The notes below the pieces were generated by a model. It was given only the letters and a program-made list of their open reading frames with translations. It searched no databases and was not told where the DNA came from. A DNA stretch of 64,000 bases from Lampris incognitus (lineage: Eukaryota > Chordata > Actinopteri > Lampriformes > Lampridae). Location: the NCBI RefSeq assembly GCF_029633865.1, contig NC_079214.1:28589333-28653332 (forward strand), in the 5' to 3' direction. The translations under genes and the position numbers were made by a program. Below, piece by piece: positions 25,191 to 40,950 of the stretch (position 1 is the stretch's first letter; each line of letters opens with the position of its first letter).

Positions 25191-28100
25191 CTATCGGGAG
25201 CGAACGGAAAAGCAGCGCATGTACTCAGTGAGCCAGGGGTTGAAATCCGGTTGCGTCCGCCTGGTTCTGTTCTTATCCACATGAGCAGATTTGGCTCTTC
25301 GGCGTTCAGCTCTCTCCGTCTGGATCTGGTGTTCCACCTCTCTCCTGGTCTTAGCTCGCAGTGCTGACTCATGGATCTGACAAGTAAATGACCATCAGTA
25401 AGAGCTCAACTTGGCTGATGCCCCTTGCTTTGTCACAAGAAAACTTGGCACATATAAAGCAAATACATTTGACAGTGCTGTTCTGTGGAGATGTTTGGGG
25501 AGGATGTGTTGCATGCTTTGACATGCAGTGCTATCCTAGCATCCACTTTCCTTTTACGCATCGTTTTGTTATTGGTAACTACAGTCAAAGTAAAACAATA
25601 TACTGTAGGCTGCGGGGATAATAGTCTTCCGTGTCTCTGAAACGACACCGAAATTGCATTCGACAGTGACGTCACCGGCAGACAAGCTGAAAATGTGAAA
25701 ACTTAACTTTCTGAATTGCAAACAGGCTGCATTGTATAAAAAAAAAGAAGACCAGTCATGCTACATTATAAAGCTGTATTTAGCATTGTTATTTGCATTT
25801 GCTCATTCCGCTGTATGTAGAACTGATATTCGCATTTTCTTGTACAATGTCAATTTTCATAATGGAAGATGTTTTCAGTCACTTCTCAAAACCCTCTGAA
25901 ACTGTTAATGCCCAAAAAGAGCTCTTTTAGGGGTCCGCGGTTGTGTAACAGTCTAAGCATCGGCTTTGTGTCAATGCAGTTGTCCACTGGGGACCGGGGT
26001 TCGCGCCCCGGTCTCGTCAGATCTGACTATGACCGGACTCGATGAAGCAGCAATGATTGGCAACGCTGTCTGCGGGCTGGCGGAGTCAGCTTGTGTTCGT
26101 CACATGCATGCGTCTCTGTGTGTGTCGGAAAAAGCAGTGGTTCGGCCTGGATTTGCCTTGCCACTTTCGTGACAAGGCGTCTCCTCCAAGACTGCCGGCT
26201 GGAGAGATGCAGTTGGCGAACGCATGCAGTATGAGGGTGGGTGTTTGAACTAAAAATGGGATCGATTGGCCACTAAATTGGGAGAAAAAGGGAAAAATCA
26301 GAAATAAATTTTTAAAAAAAAGAACTCTTTTAGAGGATGTTATTTGAAGAGCGCTATTGTGCTGAAGGATTACACTGCACATTTGTGTGCAGCACTCGGC
26401 TGATGCTAGCTTGCTAAGTATTGAATAAGTTTAAAATATTCTGCTATACCTTCCTTGGTTTGACTTCTAACTATGAACTTAGGCTAAAAAATATCAGTTT
26501 TCCTTTAAAGATCCAGTTCAAAAATTTTAATTCATCAGACAAGCTTCATTGTGGAATATGAATGTTACGATTTCCTTTTTTTTTTTTTTTAATTTATTTC
26601 TGATTTTTCCCTTTTTTCTCCCAATTTAGTGGCCAATCGATCCCTATTTTAATTCAAACACCCACCCTCGCACTGTATGCGTTCGCCAACTGCATCTCTC
26701 CGGCCGGCAGTCTCGAAGGAGACCGCCTCGCCACTTTCGTGACAAGGCGACTCCAAGCCGAACCACTGTTTTTCCGACACACACAGAGACGCATTCACGT
26801 GACGAACACAAGCCGACTCCGCCCCCCTCCCGAAGACAGCGTTGCCAATGATCGCTGCTTCGTCGAGTCCGGCCATAGTCGGATCTGACGAGACCGGGGC
26901 GCGAACCCCAGTCCCCAGTGGGCAACTGCATCGACACAGAGCCGATGCTTAGACCGCTACACCACCGCGGACCCACGATTTCCATTTTTTAAGCTTCATA
27001 AGGATCATCAACTGTTTTACATCCTTCCCCCACTGCCCAAAAAACCCACTAATGTCCGCCTTTGGTCAGTGTAAAAAGGTGGATGTTAGCGGGTTTTTTT
27101 GTCCAGTGGGAAAAGGGCATTAGTGTATTCTCTCTGAGCAGCACAGCCCAATCTCAGGTGGTTGGGGGGGTGTGGCCCTGAGTTAACAAGACTTGTTACT
27201 AATAGCTGCTATCTCGCTAACTTGCATGATGTTGCTAGGCAACTAGACTGACTGATGATGACAATTCATTGACTACCCAATCAAATCAGGGTATTCAATG
27301 ATGCAATTATTACCAGAAGCAGATTAGTTTTTTTCAAACTATTTAATTATGTTGAGAACCAAGAGGATAATTTTTCAAGGCGTTTTAGTCATAATTACAA
27401 CAATGGTTCTATAATTTTGGGTAACTTTACATTAATAAACCTGTTGAAAAATACATGAGATTGGAAAACATGATTTTCATGGGACGGGATCTTTAAGACT
27501 AAAACCGTCAGTACATGATGAGCAGTCTGAGTTGCACTCGCCACTTGGTTGGGCAAAGAGCTGCTAGCTAGAGCTGTTGCCAGCACCATCAGCTAAACTT
27601 AGCTCAAAGAGCAAAACAGCCTAAATTGCTAGGCGCAGTTAGCTTTAGAATAGGAACCCAAACTGGGTAGCCTTGTTTGATGGCTGACATGTCATCATGC
27701 AATGCTTTTTCGTCCTAGGTTGTGGTACAATTTCAAATTAATGTTTTTTAACTTGAGAAATCAGACATGGCATTAGCTTCTCTTACATGTTTGAGCCAGA
27801 GCCATTGATATCTAGTACGTCAACACAAAGCTTTAATCCGATTGGATGCACTTTGAGAAGTCAACAGCAAACAGGGTTGAAAGTTCAAATAGCCCCCCCC
27901 CCCCCAATTGTATCCGGCCAATTACCCCGCTCTTCTGAGCCATCCCGGTCGCTGCTCCACCCCCTCTGCCAATCCGGGGAGGGCTGCAGACTACTACATG
28001 CCTCCTCCAATACCTGTGGAGTTGCCAGCCGCTTCTTTTCACCTGACAGTGAGGAGTTTCGCCAGGGGGACATAGCGCATAGGAGGATCACGCTATTCCC

Positions 28101-31100
28101 CCCCAATTCCGCCTCCCCCCCGAACAGGTGCCCCGACCGACCAGAGGAGGAGCTAGTGCAGCGACCAGGACACAAAACCACATCCCGCTTCCCACCCCAA
28201 GACACGGCCTATTGTGTCTGGACGCCTGACCAAGCCGACAGTAAAAAAGGGATTCGAACCGGCAATCCCCGTGTTGGTAGGCAACGGAATAGACCACTAC
28301 GCTACCCGGACACCCCGAAAGTTCAAATGGTTTGACCACGAGCGCAGTGGGAAAGCAGAAAATCCAAGCGGTCTACGCCACTTAAGGTAGCAATGCTGCT
28401 AGGTTGGGCGACGCCATTACCTCCACAGGAAAACAATGGCTCAGCTGGCACATGGCTCACATGTGTTGAAAGCGTAAGACAAAGGGAACAGTGAAATAAC
28501 AGACAGATAGACAGGCGTACTTCCCAACTTGTTGCAAATGTGATAATAAAAAGTCACATTGCGAGGACAAGTTTAATCATGGTAAAAGAAAATAGACAAG
28601 TGGACAAACAGAAAGAGAGATTACCTCATTAGTAGAAGCTGCAGGGCCAACGTTGTGTGTCTTTTTGCTGGCAACCTCTGCATGCCTGTCCCCCCAACCA
28701 TACAAAGCAAAAGGATGCCTATTCTCCTTTTTGTCCTCCCTGGGCTTCTGTAGTGGTGCAGGCCTGGTGCGTGGTATACGCCGACTGGGTTTGGAAGATT
28801 TGGAGGGTTTAGTCTGTTGTTGATGGAGCGTTCTGGGATCCCTCTCTAGAAGCAAAAAAAAAAAAAGTAGGCCAGGCATCATCATCATACCAGGGGCAGA
28901 AAACAAGGAGGGGTCATATTGGGCTTTTAGAGAGAAACCAAGGCCATATCAAGCAGTCCTATGATACTAGAAGAAGAAAACAGGGGGACAAGCATTATCA
29001 TAACAGTGGACAGTTCAGTGAGATTATCTGATGAGTGATTAACACTGGAGGAACACTTGGAAAAAAAATAAGTGACGAGGTGGCTATAGACACACATGAT
29101 GAATTACAGAGCAGTGCAATACAACACAAATTTTATGTCATCTCCACAACGTAGAGGGTCTTCTGTGTGATGTGTGCCTAGTTTTACACAGCGGTCTATT
29201 TTGGCCGTGCATGGGCCTCATTTAGAATATCTGGGTATGACATCTCATAAAATGTTATTCTGCCCATTTCATGAAATGTAGTGTGGATTTAAAGTCAAAG
29301 GTTCCTGGTGCTCGTTGGTTTATTTTTCAAATATGAATGCATCCCAACCAGCAAAGCTTCCTTCCGTTGAAATATGTTGGTAACGCTGATGGGCTCAGCT
29401 GATGGCTACAGACAGTTTCTATTCATTTCTAAACGTTTCTATACTTTATGGTAGTTACATTTATTGTCAGTCAGCAAGCTTGCCGATATTCTTTTATTTC
29501 AGCCATAAAATAATCAGCATAATGAATAAATATCTTTTTTTTGTGGATTTTTCCCCCTTTTTCTCCCCAACTGTACTTGGCCAATTACCCTATTTTTAGA
29601 GCTGTCCTGGTTGCTGCTCCACCCTCTCTGCCGATCCAGGGAGGGCTGCAGACTACCACATGCCTCCTCCGATACATGTGGAGTCATCAGCCGCTTTTTT
29701 TTCACCTGACAGTGAGGAGTTTCACCTGGGGGACGAAGCATGAGGGAGGATCACGTTATTCTCCCCAGTTCCCCCTCCCCCCTGAACAGGCGCCCCGACC
29801 GACCAGAGGAGGTGCTAGAGCAGTGACCGGGACACATACCCACATTCCACTTCCCACCTGCAAACATGGCCAATTGTGTCTGTAGGGACGCCTGACCGAG
29901 CTGGAGGTAACACAGGGATTTGAACCAGCGATCCCCGTGTTGGTAGGCAACAGAATAGACCGCAACGCCACCTGGACACCCCCATAAATATCATATTTTT
30001 GCCTGTTCTGTTCCCCAAGTCAAAGAGCGAGTTCACATAGTGGCAGGGATTCAGTGTCTTGCTCAAGCCAGGCAGAAGCTTGCTGCCACTGGAGTTTATG
30101 CCTGGGCCATCTAAACAATTGACTCCCTTGTAATCTGACTATGATTCTTGTCCTCTGTCAGGGGTGTACATAACCACATAGCATTGAGGGATGCATACTG
30201 GCTATCAATAGAACTTTCTATATTTAATTACCTTGGTGTCTCTCCTTTTGAGGAAGTTTTGGCTGTTTACTCCCTCTACTGGTGGCTTTCTGCTCCCCTC
30301 CTAGCTCCTTTTCTTTTTCTTCCTCTGGCGCTTTTGTTACACCAGCACCCTCTTTATGGGCACCTGAGAGGAGAGAAGAAGGAGAGGAGAGAGAGAGGAC
30401 CAAAGGAATTTGGCAGTTTATGGGAGAGGAGGAAGAAGGAGGGCAAGACAGAGGAAAGGGGGAAAGGAAGACAAGACAAAGTATGTGTGAGACAATTAAG
30501 ATTAAAAAGTCATCAATCTTATTTGTATAGCCCAATATCACAAATTACAATTTTGCCTCAAGGGGCTTTACAGCAACATAACATAAAAAAGAGGAAGTTA
30601 ATTAGATTGTGAGCACCAGGACAGTTGTGTGCAATAAGGAGAAAGCTGGGGCATGAAGGAGAGAAGAGGGAAAATAAAGGTGGAGGTAAAGGAGGAGGGC
30701 AGGACGAAATCCAGAAATTGGGTTATTTACCATTTTGCTTTTCTCTGATTGCAGCAAATGAATAAACTAATTGTCTTTAAATGGTCTTTTGATTTAAATT
30801 CTGCAAATCAATGACATTAATTATTCAATGGAATCCACAACCTTTCACAAAACATTACCAGTGACTGTTGAAATCTGAGGAGACAAATACTCTCTGTCAT
30901 CTGTAAGGGCCATCTTTGGGATAAGCCCTGCAGTTTTGGATACAGAAAGCCTCTGCTGCTGGTCTGTCCTCTCGCCTGCACATTCTTCATACTCTGCCTC
31001 TGTTCCATCTTTTGTGGTCCCAGAGATGACTTGGTTCATATTCGGCAGCGGTGAACCCCCTCCAGAATCTGAATCACTATCAGATCCGGTCCAGATCCAG

Positions 31101-31234
31101 GGGTTATGGGTGTGTTCCAGCAGCCTGCGGGTCAGTCTGTACCTCAGCATTTCCTCATAGCACTTGGTGTAGGTCTCCCATTTGGGGTCCTTGAATTTCT
31201 TCATGTACTCTGTTCGGATCCTCTTGGTCAGCAT
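25191..31234 (-). CDS. ccsap: ccsap, centriole, cilia and spindle-associated protein
   Basis: The coding exons on the minus strand are 31234-30859, 28845-28625 and 25376-25191, all with canonical splice sites and consistent phases. They give 260 codons and an uninterrupted frame (human CCSAP is about 270). Exon 1 carries the conserved N-terminal block [14 protein letters not shown], then [16 protein letters not shown] and an acidic serine-rich stretch ([11 protein letters not shown]). Exon 2 carries the hallmark [15 protein letters not shown] at about residues 165-179 and KKTHNV. Exon 3 has a basic coiled region ([20 protein letters not shown]) and the conserved end [11 protein letters not shown]. 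In vertebrates the protein binds polyglutamylated microtubules of centrioles, spindles and cilia. The start is the ATG at 31234-31232, chosen because [10 protein letters not shown] matches family N-termini. Upstream frame residues are probably 5' UTR behind an acceptor-like TCAG at about 31243. The position between rab4a and acta1 supports orthology. Confidence 0.93.
25931..26317 (+). repeat. Family B SINE in ccsap intron 2
   Basis: It starts GGGTCCGCGGTTGTGTAAC and has the B-box GGGGTTCGCGCCCC. It is flanked by AAAAGAGCTCTTTTAG (25915-25930) and AAAAGAACTCTTTTAG (26318-26333), a 16-bp target duplication with one difference. Confidence 0.88.
26576..26974 (-). repeat. Family B SINE in ccsap intron 2, opposite orientation
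   Basis: Reverse complement of the family B unit, with the head GGTCCGCGGTGGTGTAGCGG at the right end and a poly-A tail (T run) at the left. It is flanked by ACGATTTCC on both sides (ending at 26575, and 26975-26983). Confidence 0.88.
27893..28316 (-). repeat. Family C SINE in ccsap intron 2, full length
   Basis: The head at the right end reads, on the minus strand, GGTAGCGTAGTGGTCTATTC (A-box) with the B-box GGTTCGAATCCC. A C12-13 tract marks the left end. It is flanked by GAAAGTTCAAATAG (27879-27892) and GAAAGTTCAAATGG (28317-28330), a near-perfect 14-bp target duplication. Confidence 0.9.
29535..29983 (-). repeat. Family C SINE in ccsap intron 1, full length
   Basis: Same family as 27893-28316, with the head at the right and a T/A-rich tail at the left. 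It is flanked by ATAAATATC (29526-29534 and 29984-29992). Confidence 0.88.
30506..30600 (+). repeat. Short fish repeat-like segment in ccsap intron 1
   Basis: The run TTATTTGTATAGCCCAATAT, followed by CACAAATTACAATTTTGCCTC and AGGGGCTTTACAG, matches a motif I know as widely dispersed in fish genomes. I cannot give its ends or class from this sequence. Confidence 0.45.
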
Positions 31235-32900
31235 TTTTTTTTCTGATTTCAAAAGAGATCTTTCGATTAGTGAGGTTTTCCCCTTTTCAAGTACACACAG
31301 TTCAAAACAGGTTACATGACTATACACAGACTATATAGAGAGTCGATACCGAATTGCATCCATCGCTAACACTACTACAAGATCATAGGCAGTACTGATT
31401 GTCAAGGTTCACTCTTCACAAGCGAATCTGAGTAAGTCACGAAACTGATAAAGGACCATACGGGTGGTTTTGCACGTTTAAACCCATTTATTACAAATCA
31501 AGTATCCTTTACAATAGACATTTCCAACGCACACCCTAGTTTATCTTGTTGGATTTCTGAGAAATTACTCGATTTCCACGTTTCTTCTTAACGTCACGTT
31601 AACGTGTCGTGGACGTTTAAATCACGTTTCTCCAGGGACTATTTTTCCCGATCAGTGCGCGTTTTCAACGGCAACGATAACGTAGCCTAGTTTGCAACAA
31701 AACTAAACAAATAACGAATGACATTTTACTAAATATTCACTGTGATAGCAAGCTTCAAGTCTGCGATGGATTTTCATACCGTGCTGAAATGAATGGAAAC
31801 CAACGGCTGCCTGGAAGCTGAACACATTCAGAGCTCAAAAGAAAAACAAAAAAACTACGGTAACACAAATGAACATTACCCGGGAGTAATTGCAACTAAA
31901 GTATAGTTCGTTCATATATCGTTCGTAGTATAAGGGCTAAAAACATGCGGAAAAACACAGATACGTACACATAAAGTCCTTTGCACTCACAGAACTCATG
32001 AAACCGAAAGAGCGTCGCTTTAGTGACGCCGCCTGACATTTAAACCAAACTCTCGACGCGACAGAAACCAATGGCAAGGCAGCTGACGGCTTCCACCGAG
32101 GGGGAGAAACCACGCCCTCCCCCTACTTCAACACCCACGCTTAAAAACCAATCCAGTCTGAGAGACCGAGGCTAACACGGGAGTTATTATTAGCTGCTGG
32201 CGTTATCTACGTTACCGGTTTAGGACCGACCGCTCCGTTTGAAATGTATCAAAATTGCGTGTTTAAACCGCCTTGTTGTCTTCTCCGGGTTGTGTGAATA
32301 TTGCATGCAGGCTGGTGGCCTAAACAGTGTGAAGTCGCTCAACTTACTGTTAAACCCTCCAAGCGTTATCCCTGATGGCGCAATTTTCTATCTACGTTTA
32401 ACAAATAAACCCGCTGATTTGGCAGCCATTATACGCGCCGCCAAAAACTATCGCCACAGTGGCATGGCGTCATTATCCAGCAACAAATAGTAAATTGCCT
32501 GTCTACCGAAATTAAGATTAGCCTGTGCGACGTTATTTATAGGCCAGTGGCCCGTAATCACGTGTGGGAAATAGTGCTTGGTTGGCTTTTGTTTATATTA
32601 TTGTTTATTCAGTGTTCAGCCAATATCCAGATCGACGCGACCACGAACTGCCTCCAACGTTCGTAAACTAGCAAGACAATGACAACAGAAATTCACGGAA
32701 GCTCCGAATTGACGGAATCTAATTTGGTATACAATACTTACAGTAGGTCGGATTTCACGGAAGACAAACGAAGCAGATGGCGTACGGCACCATAAGGTCT
32801 TGAAATCACACGCTGCGTCGGTTAGCTCCGCCCGCTTGAGACGTTTTTAAAAAGCCCAACACACCCCTCAACAGGTGGTCAAGGCGAGGGATGCGAAGAA
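31235..32900 (-). promoter_or_regulatory. ccsap 5' UTR and likely promoter region
   Basis: This repeat-free stretch upstream of the ccsap start is locally richer in CG dinucleotides around 31970-32170 (AGCGTCGCTTTAGTGACGCC, CTCGACGCGACAG). On the minus strand a donor-like TTCT/GTGAGTGC near 31990 could end a non-coding first exon that is spliced to the acceptor near 31243. The transcription start is not defined by the sequence. Confidence 0.4.
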
Positions 32901-34310
32901 TGCGGTCATTTTACTATCACGCGCAATTTTGTTGTTGGGCAAGTTGTTTCAATCGGTTAATTGGGCCAATAGAAAGGCAGCGCAGACAATCGCATTTTTA
33001 TTCTAATAATTTTCTGATCACTGCCCACACCTCCAGCACATAGACGTAAACCAACAGATTTTGGTTAAGGCGAAATTTGCCCGTCTAGCCTATCCGATAA
33101 TGGCCACCGTAGTCAAAATTGCTGTCCTTTGATAAATGCGTCTTGGTAACTTCTAAAATCTTCAAGAGGACCCTAAACATTTTGGCTGTTCTTTGTATTT
33201 ACGGACGTTGCAGGTCTCAATAATGTGAGGAATAGAGTGACATAAATACAGTGTTAGAGATATGTCCTTGGCCCATTTAGACATGGTCATTGTTTTTTGT
33301 TTTTTTTGGAGGAGGGGGTGTTTTTCTTTATTCATAAAAATGTTCGTAACCAAGGTGGTGTGAACTACAGGTGCGCAGATTTGTTTGTGTGTGTGGGGGG
33401 GGGTGCTTAAACCCGCATGCCGTCCTGATGTCTTGTGTTGTTTTCATGCATATATGGTATGGTAAAGATGTCCCTCTTGACACGCGGGGTCTGATTTTTG
33501 TCTAAAGATGGTCTGGGGGGGGGGGCTGTACGTGGCCGGACAAGGCGGGCAGCTCAACGGGATTCAGAGACGGTGTCAGGTGTCTTGTCGCTGCTGCTGC
33601 TGCTGCCGAGGCACATTCCTGGCAAGTCAAACCTCCCCTGTTGGAGACTGAGGATTTGCCTTTAGAGGGGACGTGGAGCCACCTTCCGTGTAAATACGTG
33701 ATATGATCATTCTCCTCGTGTGACCACACACAGGCGCGCGCGCCCTCCCACCAAATTTGTGCGCCCCAAAAACCTTGTCATTCCCTCCATCTCCACACAC
33801 TCCTTCCCTCTAATATCCTCGGCTTATTGATTTGCACAGCGTAGTATATGAATATGTACTATATGATTCGTTATATGGCAGTGGGCGTTTGTCCCCTATC
33901 TTCCTACAGACCACCCTTGTGTGTTCTCTGAAGCCTCGTTTCAACTGTGTTTATGCCTTGACAAGCCGGCTTAAATGTTATGGGGCTCCAGGGCGATTTA
34001 TTTTATTGAGAGGCTATTGCTGCTGCCAGCAAGTGCAGTATTTCACTATTTAAACCATGATATAGCTGCACGATGAGCCTGGCAGATGAGATCACTTTCT
34101 ATGACACCCTTTGTCCACGTTTCCAATTTAGAGAGGCGACTTAAGGCCGGCATTTGAGTACTTATACTTTAAACCCCGTAATTTTTTTCTATCCCGATTA
34201 GAATGAAAAGACAAGGGTGGAAAATACCAAATAATGGACTTTAATAAATTATTAATAGTCATGTATATACACTTACATTCACATGTGTTGGGCTACATGT
34301 CGTTATTTGA
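32901..34310. other. ccsap-acta1 intergenic spacer
   Basis: No recognisable exon, SINE or transposon end. There are G runs near 33393 and 33517 and a CTG/CAG-type run near 33593, but nothing conserved that I can name. Confidence 0.4.
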
Positions 34311-34314
34311 TTTT

Positions 34315-34320
34315 TTTATT
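34315..34320 (-). terminator. acta1: Candidate acta1 polyadenylation signal
   Basis: TTTATT on the plus strand is AATAAA on the coding strand, about 280 bases past the acta1 stop codon, a typical 3' UTR length for sarcomeric actins. Other AATAAA sites lie farther away near 34000. Confidence 0.5.
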
Positions 34321-34598
34321 AAATTTTATGGTTGGATGCATGGTTCAGTGTTGGGTTTTTTCACAGCTTGTTCTCCGTGCAACACAGGCGACAGACAGCA
34401 AAAAGATATGCAAAATTTAGACTAGTAAAAAAAATGCATATAATGTCAACAGCGCAGGCAGACAGTCCGTTGACAGCAGAATGTCGCTGTGCCGCAGAGG
34501 GTGGTCCTCCTCCTCCTCCTCGCTTAATCTCCATCCAGATAGCCGGTGTTGAAGGTGATGGAGATGGTGGAGTAGATGGAGAATAAGATGGAGGGGAT

Positions 34599-37838
<3,240 letters not shown>

Positions 37839-38871
37839 TCAGTGCATTCACATAACGTGGCGACAGATAATAATTACACAGAAGTGTTTTTGTTTGTTTG
37901 TTTGTTTGTTTGTTTTTGCTGGTTTCCTCGTTCTTAAACCTCGCTAACCCAGTTTCTTTAATCTGTATGGTTGTAAACTATTCAAATCTTTCAAAATTCA
38001 ATATTGCCCCAATCGTATTTGTGAAGGATATTTGCAGAAACTATAGGGTGCGTCCGTGGCACACGCATAAAAAGGCCGTTACGCATAGCGGCGGTTGTTC
38101 GCACACCTGTAGGAAGTCTATGAAACTCGGCTGAACACCTGCTACTGGTGACCCAGACTACGGGCAGAAATTACAGCTGCATAACTTGCAGACATGTAAA
38201 TCCACTTCACCGTCCAGATTTGATAATTGTCTGTCCTATAACCTGGGACGAGACGAGGACGATTTGCGACGAAATCCCTCTACTTGAAGTATGACTCGAC
38301 AGTCAAGTAAATCTACAAACTATTTTCCACTTAAATAAATACATCCGAGTAAAACTATTCTCTCTGCGGGGAGATGACTTCTTATCTGACAGGCTTTCCT
38401 TGTCCTGTGTTTGGCTGGGCTGAAGGCGCGTGGCGTCTTGCAGCATCAGCATCTTTACAAAGATCAAAGTTGAGCTAAGAGGATGCGTTTCTGAAGTTTA
38501 GGGTTTTACTCAATGATTCACTCTATCCACGATCCACAAGACTAGAGCTATACTCCAATGGTAGTAATCCCCCAGCGCAGCGGTGTACAGCATTTCTTTC
38601 TCCCTATGGGACACATTGCCGTGCCTCATCTAATAAGAAGTATAATTTCACGTCTTTTCCGACTCATCCAGTGGCAACTCTACAGCTCAGCTCTCTCTGC
38701 TCCAACAGAGCCTCCGATGTTTTCTTAGCTGGCCTAACACTGGTGGTCTAGCCTAAGTCATGCTCCAGCAGTTTCTCCAGTGTTGTTTTCCGTGGGTAGC
38801 CTATGGCCAAGAGTCTGTGTTCCAGTCTTGGGCTCCATAGGTATAGCTGGTCCTAGAGTTTTGTCTCTTAC

Positions 38872-38935
38872 CTTAGAGTGTGTCTGCGGCTCGGAGAGAG
38901 AACGACCCAACCAATGCTGCTGCTGCTGAACCAGC
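38872..38935 (-). other. acta1: acta1 non-coding first exon (5' UTR)
   Basis: On the minus strand CTCTAAG is followed by the donor GTAAGAGAC at 38871. The matching acceptor is CTCTCCAG just before AAGCCAACATG, at 37808. Vertebrate sarcomeric actin genes have such a short untranslated first exon. The 5' end is set only by distance from the TATA box and is approximate. Confidence 0.7.
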
Positions 38936-38960
38936 TACAGTCCTCCCTGCTGCCCGTCCA

Positions 38961-38969
38961 CCTTATATA
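38961..38969 (-). promoter_or_regulatory. acta1: acta1 TATA box
   Basis: TATATAAGG on the coding strand, about 30 bases upstream of the inferred transcription start. Confidence 0.8.
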
Positions 38970-39026
38970 CTCCACCTCCACCACTCACAACCCGTGCGCA
39001 CCGGGCCCCCCCATCACGGCCCTCTG

Positions 39027-39036
39027 CCATATTAGG
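39027..39036 (-). promoter_or_regulatory. acta1: CArG box (SRF site), proximal
   Basis: CCATATTAGG fits CC(A/T)6GG exactly and lies about 60 bases upstream of the TATA box. Serum response factor acting through CArG boxes is the established driver of sarcomeric actin promoters. Confidence 0.85.
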
Positions 39037-39229
39037 GCCGTTGACAAGCAGGATGGCAGGGAGGAGGAGGAGCAGGAGGTTGTGGGGGTGAGGATGAGGG
39101 TGGGGTGGGGGGGTGGATTATGTGGGAGAAGTGAGGAGCCGCGCCCGAGCGAGGGAACTCCGTCAGACGGGTGAGTTTCATTGCGCGCCCCCGACGAGGT
39201 TTTCCGAGTGGGCGAGAGACGAGCGCGCC

Positions 39230-39239
39230 CCATATATGG
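39230..39239 (-). promoter_or_regulatory. acta1: CArG box (SRF site), middle
   Basis: CCATATATGG is a palindromic perfect CArG box, about 200 bp farther upstream than the proximal site. Confidence 0.85.
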
Positions 39240-39346
39240 ATCTGTCGCTTTGACCCCCCCTACCCCACCCCACCCCCAGTACCCCCACAACCCCCCATCC
39301 CCTCCCCAGCAGACCTCACCGCGCCTCCGCGGTCCCACCTCACGGC

Positions 39347-39356
39347 CCGTATAAGG
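39347..39356 (-). promoter_or_regulatory. acta1: CArG-like box, distal
   Basis: CCGTATAAGG differs from the CArG consensus by one G in the A/T core. It lies about 110 bp beyond the middle site, where multi-CArG actin promoters usually have a further element. Confidence 0.55.
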
Positions 39357-39359
39357 GTT

Positions 39360-40950
39360 TCTCGGTATAGCAACAGCAGTTGCAACCAAGCAGGGTTATA
39401 GATTTGGTGCAACCAGGCCTCATCCAGCCTTAAAACGGGAAAATGCTGCTCTCATCTGAACACATTTAGGCCCCAGCCGGTGCCTATAGGGGATTGGACA
39501 AATGACCGGGGTGCCGACCCGGCTGAGCGCTAATTAAAAGGAATTCAACGTCCACTCACTTTAATCGATACGGGGAAGTCAGCGTGAAGTCATATTTTCA
39601 TGCAACATCATACGTGGAAAAAGAAAAGGCAGGATATATGTTGTAAAAAAAACAAAAACAAAAACAAAATCATATTCCAATAAATTTTGAAATGATTGAA
39701 TCATCTATCGTTAGTCCACAACTCAGTTTTCAACCGTGAACACAAGCATTTTGATAGGACAGAGGTAGCCTAAACCATGGCGTGTCATTTTGCACCTGCA
39801 AATAAGCAGCAAGTTTGTTTCGATCGTTTCACTCCGCGTTGCAGACTTGCTAGTCTTGCCCTTCAACATCAAGCCAATACCAACCTTCTCTAAATATTGT
39901 TAAAGGTGTGTACGTCTGTGAGCAGATTTGTTTTCCCAAAAAGCAACTATTAATGACGAAATGTGACATTCTATAGAGTGCAAAAATCGAATTTGTTAAA
40001 TAGCATATGGTTTGTGTGGTTATTGTATAAATAAGAAGAAAAAAACATTAACTGGGGTGCATGAGCCAACAGCTGATTCTATTCTGTCAGTGAAGGAGTT
40101 GGATTAATTATAACTCTAACGGAGGAGGGGTCTAGTGTGTGTGTGTATGTGTGTGTGTGTGAGTGTGTGTGCGCGCGCCGAGAAAAAGAAAGTCAGTGTG
40201 CGTACATGCATATGTGTACACATGTGTGTGTTGGTGTCTATGTTGGGGTGTGAGGAGCCGGAGAGCGTAGAAGGGGGTGGGAGGTGCCAAGGAGTTTATA
40301 ATAAACTTCAAGGAAGTGACGTTGACACATGCTCACTACCAAGGAAGGGATTGAGAGACACGTGGAGAGGTAAAGAGAGAGAAAGAGAGAAACTAAGAGA
40401 GGAGGATAAAGAAAAGAAGACGTGGATTAGTTGTAGAAGAAAGAGGCTCACAGAGAGATATGAAGCGATAGAGACACACAGACAGGTGTCCTGATGCAGA
40501 AATATCCATTAAGGACAACACACTTACAATGTGACCATTGTGATGGTGTCACTCAAAATAAGACACTTTATGATCTGAAAACCCAAAAGGAATATAAAAA
40601 GGATATAAGACTAATGTCATGAACTTTGAATTTGTCTTGTGTCGGCCGATGTGTGCATGTGGAGTGATTTGCACAAGTATGTCACTGGTCCCAACAATCT
40701 GGACTACCCCATGGCAAAACACTATAAAGAAACACACCATCAAGTTGCTTCCTCGTTAATTTTGATTTGTCTTCATTGTCTTTAATGGATATGGCTCTGT
40801 ATTAAAGGCAATTTAATTCACCAACAGCATATGTAAGAGGGTCCTGGTTTGGAGTAACTGCCATTTCTCTTCAAGGCGATGAGGAGCACTTTATCAATGC
40901 CAGATAGACTCCTCATAGCAACTAGCTAAATAACCCCTCTTTTCAGGAAA
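39360..40950. other. acta1 upstream flank
   Basis: No exon or transposon ends are recognised. A GT-rich run lies at 40135-40180 and a purine-rich GAGAGA stretch at about 40370-40480. Muscle enhancers could lie here but none can be shown. Confidence 0.4.

Noticed and set aside
25178-25372. Apparent frameshift in the last ccsap exon
   Set aside because: A first reading skipped five bases. Careful re-reading of 25201-25260 gives an open frame to [11 protein letters not shown] and a stop at 25191.
27833-28339. Open frames of up to 182 codons at 27787-28335 on both strands
   Set aside because: They lie within a full-length SINE bounded by a 14-bp target duplication.
31235-31327. ccsap start extended upstream to an earlier methionine at 31327
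   Set aside because: The added residues have no family similarity and an acceptor-like TCAG with a T/A-rich run lies between, so they are probably intron or 5' UTR.
32239-32490. 83-codon open frame upstream of ccsap on the plus strand
   Set aside because: No recognisable similarity, no splice or polyadenylation context, and its length is within chance for this region. A divergent promoter transcript is possible but unsupported.
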